Part shown: positions 1-9,571 of the stretch, piece after piece
Position numbering within the stretch: position 1 is the stretch's first letter
Layout of the letters: each line of letters begins with the position of its first letter
Assembly: GCF_014897815.1 (NCBI RefSeq)
Contig: NZ_JABUZG010000048.1
Span: 1-64,000 of the forward strand
Length of the DNA: 64,000 nucleotides
Direction: 5' to 3'
From: Psychrobacter sp. PG1
GTDB taxonomy: Bacteria > Pseudomonadota > Gammaproteobacteria > Pseudomonadales > Moraxellaceae
Translations under genes and position numbers: made by a program
Notes under the pieces: generated by a model
Told to the model about the DNA's origin: nothing
The model's input: the letters and a program-made list of their open reading frames with translations, nothing else
Database searches by the model: none

Positions 1-92
1 ATTCTTTTAAAACGTTGCACTTCTTATTTGAATCTAGGGTCAAATAAAATCCTAGCTTAGTAATAAAAAATGGGTCACTTTTTAGGTCATTT

Positions 93-1721
93 GTGGAGCA
101 TATAATATTGAATAAACACCCTGAAAGTGGCTGGTTTAACCCTGCATTGCTGACAATAACGCACAGACTAAAGCAGTTCGCCCAGTTATGGTCGCTACAG
201 ACACTGACCGATATGCCTGATCGACTAAGAAACCTATGGCAGCAGCTTATCGGCTCTTATTGGTTTATCCCAACGGCATGCGTCATCGTTGGAATATTGC
301 TTGCGCCTTTATTGGTCACTATCGATCAACACTTTGACCGCGAAACCGTCAGAGAGATTACCTTTGCTTTTACCGGTGACGACGATGCGGCGCGCGCTAT
401 CATGACTGCCATCGCAGGCGCAGTATTAGGCGTAGCAGGCACGACCTTTTCCATTACAATCGCCGTGCTGTCGATGGCCTCTTCGCAATTTGGCCCACGG
501 CTATTGCGCAATTTTTTAACCGATACACCCAATCAATTTGTGTTGGGGGCGTTCATTGGCACGTTTAGTTATAGTTTATTGGTGTTAAAATCCATCCATA
601 AGTATGACGTGGCTTTTGGTGTGCCACAGCTCGCAGTGACTTTTGGTATTATTATGGCTATTATATGTGCGCTGTTGCTGGTGTACTTTGTACAGCATAT
701 GGTACATGCCATTCAAGCTTCCCATGTGATTCAAAACGCCAGCAATGATGCGATTAATAATATTCACTATTGGTATCGTGATCATTGCGATATACAGCAT
801 CAACGCGATATAGAACATCATGACATTGAACAGTTTCATCACTGGTCAGCGATGCCCATCTATCCACCAAGCTCAGGTTATGTCCAACAATTTTACCTTG
901 AGTCACTGATTACACTGACACAAGACTATGGTGGCGTGGTGCAAATGCGTATCAATCTTGGTGATTATGTCACTGATAAAAACGTCATTGGCTACTTTTA
1001 CCAACGTCCAGCAGGTCATCCAAACAATCGACAAAAAACAGCGACGCCATCTTTAGCTGTTGTACCGCGTGCCCCTGACGGGCTTTTTTGGCAACGCTTT
1101 GCAGGCTGTATACGTATCGAACAACGACTGGCTCATTCTAACGATATTGCTTATAGCTTGGGACAAATGACAGAAATCGCCGTCCGCGCCTTATCGCCCG
1201 GTATCAATGATCCAAAAACAGCGGTCAACTGCGTACAATCACTAACCAGTTGCTTAAGTATTATGATGCGTCGCCAGCCGCCCAGTCCCTATCATTTTTA
1301 TACACCGGCACAAAACGATGATTCATCGAAAGCCGAAGTTGACCAGCGACGCTTGGCGATATTAGCCATAGTTACTCATACTCCCAAAATATCTGATTTT
1401 ATCAATACCTCACTTGGCGAGATACGTCGGTATGCAGCAGCAGATTTGATGGTCTTAAAAGCGCTATGTCAGGCGATGGTCAATCTAAGTTATGCTCGCG
1501 TAAATAACGCACAGCAGCAAACCCTATTGCATGAGATAAAAATGATTGAGCGCGCAGGAGAAGAAAACCTAAGCTATCAAGAGCTGATAGATGACTTGAG
1601 CGCGATGTGCCAACAAGCCCAACAGTTCATACTTAGCAACGATGCTCATCATCAGTATTTTAACTATGTTAGCGCGTTTGACAGCCATATTCGCCAAGCA
1701 TTACAAACGCAATCAAAATAA
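93..1721 (+). CDS. DUF2254 family predicted membrane protein
   Basis: The 542-residue protein has four hydrophobic segments in its first half, roughly residues 55-75, 102-128, 148-167 and 182-205. A long soluble C-terminal half follows. The motif RALSPGINDPKTA near residue 365 is the signature I associate with DUF2254. The family is widespread in bacteria and has no established function; an envelope role is only a guess. The start is GTG with no strong Shine-Dalgarno site, and a TTG five codons later is an alternative. The next gene starts 39 nt downstream on the same strand, so the two may be co-transcribed. The family call is firm, the function unknown. Confidence 0.85.
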   Translation: MEHIILNKHPESGWFNPALLTITHRLKQFAQLWSLQTLTDMPDRLRNLWQQLIGSYWFIPTACVIVGILLAPLLVTIDQHFDRETVREITFAFTGDDDAARAIMTAIAGAVLGVAGTTFSITIAVLSMASSQFGPRLLRNFLTDTPNQFVLGAFIGTFSYSLLVLKSIHKYDVAFGVPQLAVTFGIIMAIICALLLVYFVQHMVHAIQASHVIQNASNDAINNIHYWYRDHCDIQHQRDIEHHDIEQFHHWSAMPIYPPSSGYVQQFYLESLITLTQDYGGVVQMRINLGDYVTDKNVIGYFYQRPAGHPNNRQKTATPSLAVVPRAPDGLFWQRFAGCIRIEQRLAHSNDIAYSLGQMTEIAVRALSPGINDPKTAVNCVQSLTSCLSIMMRRQPPSPYHFYTPAQNDDSSKAEVDQRRLAILAIVTHTPKISDFINTSLGEIRRYAAADLMVLKALCQAMVNLSYARVNNAQQQTLLHEIKMIERAGEENLSYQELIDDLSAMCQQAQQFILSNDAHHQYFNYVSAFDSHIRQALQTQSK

Positions 1722-1760
1722 AAAGACAAACGATAACTAAACTAAAATCAAACCTATTTA

Positions 1761-3089
1761 GTGTATGTAAGCGCTAAGCTTATGACAATTTTAAACTCAC
1801 TTGAGAATTTTTTCATGGCCCCTACCAGTAGCCTAACCATACTTGAAATCAGCGCGATATTCTTATCAATCACAGCCCTATTAACTTACGTTAACCATCG
1901 TTTTATTGGTCTACCGACCACGATTGGCGTGATGGTTATCTCCATTTTATTATCTATTGGCGCCATATTTTTGGGATTTTTGGGATTTGATCAGCTCATT
2001 GATTATGAAGTAAGCTTATTAGAGCAGCTTGATTTTACCGAAGTCTTATTAGATGGCATGCTCTCTATGCTGTTATTTGCAGGGGCGCTGCACGTCAATA
2101 TCAGCGATTTAAAACGTTATAAACTGCCTATTGGTATCCTTGCTTGCGTCGGTACCATCGTCTCTGCGATGCTTATCGCCACGGCGCTTTATTTTATGCT
2201 GCCGCTGCTTGGTTTCGGTTTGCCGTTTCTTTGGTGTTTGCTATTCGGTGCTCTAATATCACCGACCGACCCCATTGCTGTGATGGGCATCCTTTCATCG
2301 GCTGGCGCGCCAAAAAGTATAGAAACGGTCATCGCAGGTGAGTCTTTATTTAACGATGGTATCGGCGTCGTCATCTTTGTATTGCTGCTAGGTATTTTAT
2401 CCAGTGGTGATATCCCAACCGCCAATTATGTGGCGCATACTCTAGCGGTTGAAGCCGGTGGCGGCATTGTTTTTGGCTTAGTACTTGGGGCGATTTTGTA
2501 TTACATGCTGAAAAGTATCGATAGCTATCAAGAAGAAGTGTTGTTAACGCTTGCTGGTGTGATAGGTGGTTATGCACTCGCCAGCCATTGGCATTTATCA
2601 GGACCACTCGCCATGGTGATGATGGGGTTGATGGTTGGGAATCGCGGACGAGCATTGGCGATGAGCGATAAAACGCGGCATTATATTGATTTATTTTGGG
2701 AATTAATCGATGAAATTCTCAATGCTATTTTATTCGTACTCATCGGTTTAGAAGTAGTGATGATTGCTTATTCGGGTAATTTATTTATCGCCGCTGGCTT
2801 GACGATTGTCATTGCCCTAGTTGCGCGTTTTATCGTTGTAGGTATGACGACCAAAACCTTTCATCGTCAGCTCGATTTACCGACTGGTGCATGGAAAGTG
2901 CTGACATGGGGCGGATTACGTGGTGGTATTTCGGTTGCTTTAGTATTGCAGCTGCCGCTGGGAACCGAACGCGATATCTTGTTGGCACTCACTTATGCAG
3001 TGGTGATATTCTCTATCTTGGTGCAAGGTTTGAGTATTGGCAAAGTCGCCAAAAGCATTCGCACTGATAAAAGTATAGCAAAACCATAA
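1761..3089 (+). CDS. CPA1-family Na+/H+ antiporter (NhaP type)
   Basis: A polytopic inner-membrane protein of up to 442 residues with about 12 hydrophobic segments. Seen motifs are SPTDPIAVMGIL, ESLFNDGIGVVIFV (with the ion-binding Asp typical of the family) and TWGGLRGGISVAL, which together mark the monovalent cation:proton antiporter-1 family. The expected role is Na+ (or K+)/H+ exchange for pH and salt homeostasis. The longest frame starts at GTG 1761. ATG 1782 and ATG 1815 are alternatives, and the latter fits the conserved core best; none has a clear ribosome site. A strong terminator follows the stop, ending a probable two-gene unit with the DUF2254 gene. Exact ion preference cannot be read from the sequence. 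Confidence 0.9.
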   Translation: MYVSAKLMTILNSLENFFMAPTSSLTILEISAIFLSITALLTYVNHRFIGLPTTIGVMVISILLSIGAIFLGFLGFDQLIDYEVSLLEQLDFTEVLLDGMLSMLLFAGALHVNISDLKRYKLPIGILACVGTIVSAMLIATALYFMLPLLGFGLPFLWCLLFGALISPTDPIAVMGILSSAGAPKSIETVIAGESLFNDGIGVVIFVLLLGILSSGDIPTANYVAHTLAVEAGGGIVFGLVLGAILYYMLKSIDSYQEEVLLTLAGVIGGYALASHWHLSGPLAMVMMGLMVGNRGRALAMSDKTRHYIDLFWELIDEILNAILFVLIGLEVVMIAYSGNLFIAAGLTIVIALVARFIVVGMTTKTFHRQLDLPTGAWKVLTWGGLRGGISVALVLQLPLGTERDILLALTYAVVIFSILVQGLSIGKVAKSIRTDKSIAKP

Positions 3090-3126
3090 TTTGTAACCAG
3101 TTTTAAGCCAATCGTTTTAGCAAAAG

Positions 3127-3163
3127 AAAGCCAGCATAAGACAGTATCTTATGCTGGCTTTTT
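3127..3163 (+). terminator. Rho-independent terminator after the antiporter gene
   Basis: A perfect 15-bp inverted repeat (3127-3141 with 3147-3161) with a 5-nt loop is followed by a short T run. It lies between the plus-strand antiporter gene and the convergent DUF2127 gene. The A run on its left flank could let it work in both directions. Confidence 0.85.
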
Positions 3164-3206
3164 CATACATATTCAGTTTTTTTGATAGCCGCTATATACG
3201 CCTTTT

Positions 3207-3815
3207 TTATATCAATCCTTTACGCTTCATATTACGATATACCACGACCACAATAAGAAGATTCGAGACTAATATTCCAAGTTTAAACCAATCAAATGGG
3301 CTAACGATTAGATAGTAAAGCTCAATAGGAATAAACACCCCATAACCCAGCACACCAAACCAATACGCCCATGTTTTATCCTGCCATAAGCCATAAGCCT
3401 CAAGAAAACGTAGACTGGCGTAAGCAAAGATTAATAACAAGAATAATGACCAGTTTTTACTTGCCTGCTGGGCAATCCGTACTGCACTGTCAACTTGCGG
3501 TGCCAGTAGCTGTCCAAAAGTCTGTTGCCAAGAATCAGTCGCCGTCGTTAGCCAATGGTCAAGATCAGTATGCCATGACCATAAAGCCCCTGCCCCTAAT
3601 AGTGCACCGACCCCTTTAACCACCTCATAGATTGCCACCGCTTTGATAGATTCACTGGCAGTACTGTGCGACTTGATGGTTTGGTTGTGCAAGTGATGAT
3701 CGCTATCCTTCGAGGATGGTTGCAGACTATCATCCTGCCTAGGCAAATTAGCCAAAGAAAGTCTCCACAACGTGGCCTTGCAACTGCTGATTAAAGAATG
3801 GCGTGTTTTTACCAT
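3207..3815 (-). CDS. DUF2127 family membrane protein
   Basis: The longest frame is 202 residues. After a polar N-terminus the conserved core begins near residue 57 with IKAVAIYEVVKGVGAL. Further hydrophobic segments lie near residues 115-135, 143-167 and 170-193. This four-helix layout matches DUF2127, a family of unknown function. The ATG at 3815 sits 68 nt inside the end of pyrC'. A TTG at 3746, 2 nt past the pyrC' stop, would avoid the overlap but has a poor ribosome site, so the start is unsettled. It is probably transcribed together with pyrB-pyrC', though no link to pyrimidine synthesis is implied. Confidence 0.75.
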   Translation of the reverse strand: MVKTRHSLISSCKATLWRLSLANLPRQDDSLQPSSKDSDHHLHNQTIKSHSTASESIKAVAIYEVVKGVGALLGAGALWSWHTDLDHWLTTATDSWQQTFGQLLAPQVDSAVRIAQQASKNWSLFLLLIFAYASLRFLEAYGLWQDKTWAYWFGVLGYGVFIPIELYYLIVSPFDWFKLGILVSNLLIVVVVYRNMKRKGLI

Positions 3816-4959
3816 TGGACAGCATGGATTGGGCGGTCACTTGCCACTCTAACTTAGGATCCACCAGTACTGCGCCGCCGATTTTTTCATATTGCTCACT
3901 AATACCAGCGATTTTCGCCGGATTGAGACAGATTTTATCGACAAGTTGCTCTAAGGTTAACACCTCATCATTGACTAGCTGACAAGCCAGCGCCATAAAG
4001 GTATCAAAATTTGAGATGCCTGGTGTACTCTCAGCAAATGGGGCTTTTTTGGCGGTACTGTTCAAGGGTTCATGATGGCTACATATCGCATCAATGGTGC
4101 CATCTTTTAGACCACGGCGGATGGCTTGCTGATCGGTATTACTACGCAGGGGTGGTAATACATAGGCTTGGGCGTTAAAACCCTCTAAATTGTCATCGGT
4201 CAAATACAACTGATGCATGGCCACATCACAAGTCACGGGCAGGCCTTTATCTTTTGCCCAGCGCATTAATTCAATTGAAGATTTACAGGATAATTGACTA
4301 AAGTGAGCGGCGATGCCCGTTTCTTCAACCATTAGCAACTGCGTTGATAAGGCAACCGTTTCAGCAATCCAAGGAATCCCCTGCAAGCCATGATATGAAG
4401 CGATATAACCTTCATGAGCCACGCCATCACCAGATAGACTTGGCTCATCAGGATAAAAGAACACTTTCATATTAAAAGTCGCGGCGTATTCCAGTGTACG
4501 CAGTAATACTAAATCATTGCGAAAAGGGCGGCGCGCATTAGAAACGGCTATGCAACCGCCTTTTTTAAGCCCAGCGATATTTGATGGGCGCTCACCTTCT
4601 AAACCAGCAGTCAATGCACCCAAAATATGCAAATATATGCCGCCATCACCAAGCGCGCGCTCACGTAAGCCTTTTAATAATGAACCGTTCTCTAAGATAG
4701 GATTGGTATCAGGAGGAATGACCACATGCAAAAAACCATTGCCACGAGCAGCGCGCCCTTCTGACTCCAAAGTGCCATGTTGTTGTTGACCTGGTTCACG
4801 TAGGCGGGCGCACAGATCCACCAAAGGCGGCAGTAGCCACATTTCACGACCAGCTTCGAGTGACGCCAACTTATCTGTCGCAGCACTTGATAGTGAGTCT
4901 TTAAATGATTGAGGAAGATGGTTAATTATCGGTGCATCTATATTTAACATAGTTGTCAT
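3748..4959 (-). CDS. pyrC': PyrC', non-catalytic dihydroorotase-like subunit of aspartate transcarbamoylase
   Basis: The 403-residue protein has the dihydroorotase fold, but the zinc sites are lost. The usual DxHxHLREPG reads VDLCARLREPG, so both metal histidines are replaced (by Cys and Arg). The usual catalytic DHAP motif reads SHHEP, so the catalytic Asp is replaced. In Pseudomonas such inactive PyrC' (PyrX) chains are known to form a dodecamer with PyrB and to be needed for its activity. Here pyrB lies directly upstream, 60 nt away on the same strand, which fits that role. The active dihydroorotase must be encoded elsewhere. A second ATG lies three codons in. Function is inferred from motif loss plus gene order. 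Confidence 0.88.
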   Translation of the reverse strand: MTTMLNIDAPIINHLPQSFKDSLSSAATDKLASLEAGREMWLLPPLVDLCARLREPGQQQHGTLESEGRAARGNGFLHVVIPPDTNPILENGSLLKGLRERALGDGGIYLHILGALTAGLEGERPSNIAGLKKGGCIAVSNARRPFRNDLVLLRTLEYAATFNMKVFFYPDEPSLSGDGVAHEGYIASYHGLQGIPWIAETVALSTQLLMVEETGIAAHFSQLSCKSSIELMRWAKDKGLPVTCDVAMHQLYLTDDNLEGFNAQAYVLPPLRSNTDQQAIRRGLKDGTIDAICSHHEPLNSTAKKAPFAESTPGISNFDTFMALACQLVNDEVLTLEQLVDKICLNPAKIAGISEQYEKIGGAVLVDPKLEWQVTAQSMLSNGKNTPFFNQQLQGHVVETFFG

Positions 4960-5019
4960 GAGCGTTATTACCGTATCAATAAAATGGGATAAATAAATAT
5001 AAAACAGCGAGGCAGAGGA

Positions 5020-6093
5020 TTATTTACTCGCAGCTTGGTGAGCGCGCTGACCTTCCATAGCTAACGACAGTACTGCCATACGAATAGCGATGCCGTTATT
5101 CACCTGTTTTAAAATCACTGACTGGTCGCCATCAGCAACGCTTGATGCAATCTCAACACCGCGGTTCATCGGCCCTGGATGCATGACCAACGCATCGGGC
5201 TTAGCCAACGCCATGCGCTCTGGTGTAATACCGTAGTGTTTATAATATTCACTCGATGATGCCAATAGTGGCGAGCCGATACGTTCGTTCTGTATTCTTA
5301 ATCCCATAATGACATCACAGTTCGTGACACAGTCATTCATATCTTCATAGACTTGTACCCCAAAACGCTCAATGCCTTTCGGTAATAAGGTACGCGGCGC
5401 ACAGACGCGAATGTCTTTTACACCCAAGGTTTGTAGCGCACTAATGTCTGAGCGCGCCACTCGCGAATGCTTGATATCGCCAACGATAGCCACTGACAGC
5501 TCCTCAAATGGGCGCGGCGCTTCACGATGAATAGTGAGCATATCGAGCATCCCTTGCGTTGGATGCGCATGCCAGCCATCACCGCCATTAATAATAGCAA
5601 TATTCGGTGTGACCTCTGTTGCCATAAAATGGGCAGCACCTGATGCTGAATGCCGTACCACAAAGATATCTGCCGTCATGGCTTGTAGATTCCACAGCGT
5701 ATCACGCAAGCTTTCGCCTTTTTTAGTGCTAGAGCGCTCGATATCGATATTAAGCACATTGGCACCGAGACGCTTTTCGGCTACCTCAAAGGTCGTACGG
5801 GTACGCGTTGACGGTTCAAAAAATAAATTCATCACCGTATAGCCTTCGAGCTCAGGGCGGTTAATGAGCTGTCCATTATCATCAAAAAACGTCTCTGCTT
5901 TGGCAATAATCGCCTGTAACTGCGCTTTATTAAGACCTTCCACCCCCAAAAAATGGCGAATACTGCCATCGCTATTAAGCTGCGGACGACTTAACGACGC
6001 ATCAAGTTTCTCATGAATGGTATCAGGGTCGAATTTGGCATAATCCGTTGGCGAGACTGTCTGAGTTGAGCGGCTATCAGTAGAATTTGGCAT
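5020..6093 (-). CDS. pyrB: Aspartate carbamoyltransferase catalytic chain
   Basis: The 357-residue enzyme transfers the carbamoyl group of carbamoyl phosphate to L-aspartate, the first committed step of pyrimidine synthesis, in the cytoplasm. Seen motifs are [22 protein letters not shown] (carbamoyl phosphate binding, near residue 92), [23 protein letters not shown] and [10 protein letters not shown]. It is about 45 residues longer than the E. coli chain because of an N-terminal extension, as in class A enzymes of Pseudomonas that assemble with PyrC'. pyrC' follows 60 nt downstream, and no pyrI is present. A good promoter candidate lies 65-93 nt upstream. Confidence 0.97.
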   Translation of the reverse strand: MPNSTDSRSTQTVSPTDYAKFDPDTIHEKLDASLSRPQLNSDGSIRHFLGVEGLNKAQLQAIIAKAETFFDDNGQLINRPELEGYTVMNLFFEPSTRTRTTFEVAEKRLGANVLNIDIERSSTKKGESLRDTLWNLQAMTADIFVVRHSASGAAHFMATEVTPNIAIINGGDGWHAHPTQGMLDMLTIHREAPRPFEELSVAIVGDIKHSRVARSDISALQTLGVKDIRVCAPRTLLPKGIERFGVQVYEDMNDCVTNCDVIMGLRIQNERIGSPLLASSSEYYKHYGITPERMALAKPDALVMHPGPMNRGVEIASSVADGDQSVILKQVNNGIAIRMAVLSLAMEGQRAHQAASK

Positions 6094-6157
6094 AGTGGCA
6101 GGTCTTTATTGTTGGTTTATATGATTTAATAATCATTATTTATGCGTTTTTTGGCGA

Positions 6158-6186
6158 TTTATAGTCGACGATAAGCACAGAGACAA
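6158..6186 (-). promoter_or_regulatory. Candidate sigma-70 promoter of pyrB
   Basis: On the minus strand TTGTCT and TATAAA are separated by 17 nt. The predicted transcript would start near 6151, giving a leader of about 57 nt before pyrB. I see no obvious leader peptide or attenuator in that leader. Confidence 0.5.
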
Positions 6187-6509
6187 GGACATTTTGGCAC
6201 TTATTTGCTACAATTTACCCCAGTGGCAGTGAGAGACATAGCGCTGTAAAAAACAGCCATTGTTATCCTCTTGGGCAGTAGCCATAGACCTGTCAAAACC
6301 ATCATCAAAAATCCGCTTAGCCAAACGATAAATAAATAATAATAGTGATAGTGTAGCTGATTTTGTGGTCAGGACAAAGATGCCGTGCGAGGTATTTAAA
6401 AATTTGCCAGATTTAGGTCTGTAACGTGCGACCCAACCGATTTTCCAACCCCTTATTTAATCCTTAGTTTCAGTAGCCTTTATTTTAACAGCATTTATTA
6501 GGAAGCCTT
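6187..6509. other. Gene-free region between pyrB and fbp
   Basis: The 416 nt between the divergent pyrB and fbp genes hold no convincing ORF. A weak plus-strand promoter (AGGACA 6186-6191, 17 nt, TACAAT 6209-6214) overlaps the pyrB -35 element. If used, it would give fbp a leader of about 290 nt, or make a separate small RNA. A short hairpin with GCTGT/ACAGC arms lies near 6242-6257. Nothing else recognisable was seen. Confidence 0.35.
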
Positions 6510-7493
6510 ATGACAACCCTTACAGACTATCTCAATGATTATTCGCCCAATCCTGCACTGAGTGACGTTATTACTACTGTCACTGACGTGGGTAAAACCA
6601 TCTCACAATTATTGAGAAAAGGGGCACTAGCAGACATTCTAGGCGAAGCTGGCAACCAAAACGTCCAAGGTGAAGACCAAAAGAAACTGGACGTACTGTC
6701 CAATGACTTATTGTTAGATGCATTAGCGAAAAATACACATTGTGCAGGCGTTGCCTCAGAAGAGCTTGACGATGCTACCCCTGCCAATGCAGACGGCAGT
6801 TTGTTGGTATTGTTCGATCCGCTTGATGGTTCATCAAACATCGATATTAATATGGCCGTTGGCACTATTTTTTCTATTTTACCGTACCAGCGCCAAGGTC
6901 AAGTCAGTGAAAATAGCGACTTCTTGCAAGCTGGTAATCAACAGTTAGCAGCCGGTTATTTGCTTTATGGTACCTCTACCGTACTAGCGCTAACTATCGC
7001 CGATCATGTCGTGATGTTTAGCCTAGATCCTGACACTAACGATTATGTATTGATACAAGAAAACGTGCAAATCGATGCCGATACCAGTGAATACGCCATC
7101 AATGCTTCAAACTACCGCTACTGGCGCGCACCCATGCAGCAGTATATCGATGAGTTAATTGCTGGCGAAACGGGTGTCCGTGGTCGCGATTTCAATACAC
7201 GCTGGGTGGCGGCCATGGTCGGTGATGTGCATCGTATTTTATGTCGTGGTGGTCTCTTCACTTATCCGTTCGATACCAAATATGCCAATAAAGCTGGCAA
7301 ATTACGCTTGATGTATGAAGCCAATCCAATGAGCTTATTGATTGAGCGTGCGGGTGGCGCTGCTACTGATGCAGTCAATCGCATTTTAGACATAGAGCCA
7401 ACCGATATTCACCAACGCGTCCCAGTGGTACTAGGCAGCAAAAATGAAGTCGATTATGTTAAAAATCTGCATATAAATTACGCTGATAAATAA
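6510..7493 (+). CDS. fbp: Fructose-1,6-bisphosphatase class 1
   Basis: The 327-residue enzyme hydrolyses fructose 1,6-bisphosphate to fructose 6-phosphate, the committing step of gluconeogenesis. The metal-binding motif [19 protein letters not shown] lies near residues 101-119. A second conserved segment, [20 protein letters not shown], lies near residue 231, and [16 protein letters not shown] near residue 273. These and the length are typical of class 1 enzymes. The ATG has a ribosome site (AGGAAG, 4 nt spacing). It stands alone on the plus strand, divergent from pyrB. Its need fits an organism growing mainly on organic and amino acids. Confidence 0.97.
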   Translation: MTTLTDYLNDYSPNPALSDVITTVTDVGKTISQLLRKGALADILGEAGNQNVQGEDQKKLDVLSNDLLLDALAKNTHCAGVASEELDDATPANADGSLLVLFDPLDGSSNIDINMAVGTIFSILPYQRQGQVSENSDFLQAGNQQLAAGYLLYGTSTVLALTIADHVVMFSLDPDTNDYVLIQENVQIDADTSEYAINASNYRYWRAPMQQYIDELIAGETGVRGRDFNTRWVAAMVGDVHRILCRGGLFTYPFDTKYANKAGKLRLMYEANPMSLLIERAGGAATDAVNRILDIEPTDIHQRVPVVLGSKNEVDYVKNLHINYADK

Positions 7494-7596
7494 GCACTTT
7501 GCCTTTACTTTGATAACAGTCAGTATAAAGCCAGAGCATTTATAAGCTTTATACTGATCGTTTAATTTTTTTATATTTTTTTCTAAGCGATCCACT

Positions 7597-8391
7597 ATGG
7601 TAGCAAATCCCACCGAGCTTATTACCTCAGATAAAAATACGACCGTTAAACTTGTCAAATCCTTGTTAACGCAAGCGCGGCAGCGGAAGAAGCAAGGGCA
7701 AACGGTGATTGAGGGCGTCCATCTCATCGATGCGGCGCTGCGTAGCGACTACCCGTTTGTCCAGATCCTACTCGCAGAGTCTGCGCACAACCATCCTGAG
7801 GTTCAGCAAATTTTGACGCACTTGCCTACTTATACGCCTATTTTCACGTTATCAAATTCGCTGTATGAGAGCATTCGTAGCTTAGGTACTGGTATCGATA
7901 TCATGGCAATCATTAAAGTACCAACGCCTCATTTATCGATGATTGATAATGACTGCTTGATTTTAAATGATGTGCAAGACAGCGGCAATGTGGGCACTCT
8001 ATTACGCACCGCAGCAGCGGTTGGCATCAAGAATATACTCTGTACCAGTGCGACAGCACAAGCGTGGTCCCCTAAGACATTACGAGCAGGCATGGGCGCT
8101 CAGTTTGCCCTGACCATTTATGAAGATCTAAGTGTGCAAGATATTTTAGACCATGTGCAAACACCGCTATTTGCTACCAGCTCCCATACTGATACAGTCA
8201 TTTATAAACATGACTTAAAAAAACCTATCGCTTGGATTATGGGGCATGAAGGACAAGGCGTTTGTGACGAACTGATGCAGTGCGCCACCCCTATCGCTCT
8301 ACCACAGCCTAATGGTCAAGAAAGCCTTAATGTCGCCATTGCAGGCTCATTATGCTTATATGAAACGCTACGTCAAAGAAACTATAACTAA
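7597..8391 (+). CDS. SpoU (TrmH/RlmB) family RNA 2'-O-methyltransferase
   Basis: The 264-residue protein has an N-terminal substrate-binding domain (about 1-105). The SPOUT methyltransferase domain that follows shows motif 1 NDVQDSGNVGTLLRTAAAVG near residue 128, motif 2 IMGHEGQGV and motif 3 ALPQPNGQESLNVAIAGSLCLYE. It should use S-adenosylmethionine to methylate a ribose in rRNA or tRNA. The target cannot be read from the sequence. It resembles the TsnR/RlmB-like group more than tRNA-specific TrmH or TrmL. It starts 103 nt after fbp and ends at a shared terminator, so it may be read through from fbp. Confidence 0.88.
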   Translation: MVANPTELITSDKNTTVKLVKSLLTQARQRKKQGQTVIEGVHLIDAALRSDYPFVQILLAESAHNHPEVQQILTHLPTYTPIFTLSNSLYESIRSLGTGIDIMAIIKVPTPHLSMIDNDCLILNDVQDSGNVGTLLRTAAAVGIKNILCTSATAQAWSPKTLRAGMGAQFALTIYEDLSVQDILDHVQTPLFATSSHTDTVIYKHDLKKPIAWIMGHEGQGVCDELMQCATPIALPQPNGQESLNVAIAGSLCLYETLRQRNYN

Positions 8392-8431
8392 TGTTGTTTG
8401 ACTGAATCAAAAACATACCTCTCAAATACGA

Positions 8432-8461
8432 AAAACCCGCTATAAATAATAGCGGGGTTTT
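8432..8461. terminator. Bidirectional terminator between the methyltransferase gene and etfA
   Basis: A 7-bp GC-rich stem (8436-8442 with 8450-8456) is flanked by an A run on the left and a T run on the right. It sits between convergent genes and can serve both. Confidence 0.75.
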
Positions 8462-8487
8462 ATACTTAACTAATCACTAAATAACGA

Positions 8488-9420
8488 TTAAACCTTGCTA
8501 GTAAGCTCAGGCAATGCTGTAAATAAATCCGCTTCTAAGAAATAATCAGCAACGCTAGCGATAGGTGCTTCTGGGTCATTGTTGATAGCAACAATAACTT
8601 TAGAATCTTTCATACCCGCTAAATGCTGAATCGCGCCTGAAATGCCCGCTGCAATATATAAGTCTGGTGCAACGATTTTACCCGTTTGACCGACCTGCAT
8701 ATCGTTTGGTACGTAACCTGCGTCAACAGCGGCACGTGATGCACCAACGGCAGCGCCAAGTTTATCAGCCAATGGTTCGATATATTTGGTAAAGTTCTCG
8801 CCATTTGCTAAGGCACGACCACCAGAAACCACAATGCCTGCTGAAGTCAATTCAGGACGATCAGATTTCGCCATCTCTTCATTAACGAAGCTTGCTTTGC
8901 CAGTTTCTTGCACGTTGTCGATTGTCTCAACAGTAGCTGAACCACCTTCGCTTGCTACTGGGTCAAAAGCTGTGGTACGTACTGTTATGACGGCTTTATC
9001 TTCTGTGGTCTTAACAGTTGCTGTTGCGTTACCAGCATAGATAGGACGCTCAAACGTTTGCGCATCTACGACGGCTGAGATTTCTGATAGCATGCTTACG
9101 TCAAGTAAAGCGGCAACACGTGGCATAAAGTTCTTACCAGTGGTTGTTGCTGGTGCAAGGATATGGCTGTAATCACCAGCGATATCAGCAACCAATAGCG
9201 CAACGTTACCCGCTAATTGATGCTCATAGGCAGCGTTGTCTGCTAATAATACTTTAGTCACGCCTTCTGCTTTAGCTGCTTGGTCAGCGACAGCTTGAGC
9301 ACCACTACCTGCAACCAACACATGGATATCATCACCCATTTGCTTAGCAGCAGCGATGGTATTCAAAGTTGCCTTTTTCAGACTGGCATTGTCATGTTCT
9401 GCATATACCAAAATTGCCAT
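8488..9420 (-). CDS. etfA: Electron transfer flavoprotein alpha subunit
   Basis: The 310-residue protein pairs with EtfB to carry electrons from acyl-CoA and other dehydrogenases to ETF:ubiquinone oxidoreductase. The FAD-binding C-terminal domain shows GQTGKIVAPDLYIAAGISG near residue 225, then GAIQHLAGM and AINNDPEAPI, the standard EtfA signature. The ATG has an AAGGAT ribosome site 8 nt upstream. etfB lies 151 nt upstream in the same direction, so the order is etfB-etfA as usual. The intervening space is longer than common. The shared terminator at 8432-8461 ends the unit. Confidence 0.97.
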   Translation of the reverse strand: MAILVYAEHDNASLKKATLNTIAAAKQMGDDIHVLVAGSGAQAVADQAAKAEGVTKVLLADNAAYEHQLAGNVALLVADIAGDYSHILAPATTTGKNFMPRVAALLDVSMLSEISAVVDAQTFERPIYAGNATATVKTTEDKAVITVRTTAFDPVASEGGSATVETIDNVQETGKASFVNEEMAKSDRPELTSAGIVVSGGRALANGENFTKYIEPLADKLGAAVGASRAAVDAGYVPNDMQVGQTGKIVAPDLYIAAGISGAIQHLAGMKDSKVIVAINNDPEAPIASVADYFLEADLFTALPELTSKV

Positions 9421-9571
9421 GATTTTAATCCTTTTTTATTCGTATCATCTATTCATGCGGTTGTTTGTGTACAAAGCTGTTTGAGCAACTATTATTTTAT
9501 ATAAAATAAATCAGTTAAATCTATAGCTTTGTACAGGATATGCCGTAGCGAAGTATCCAATCATTGAAACA

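Noticed and set aside
6221..6400. Possible 6S-like RNA between pyrB and fbp
   Set aside because: There is no match I can recognise to the 6S closed-stem and bubble layout; it is left as an unassigned region.
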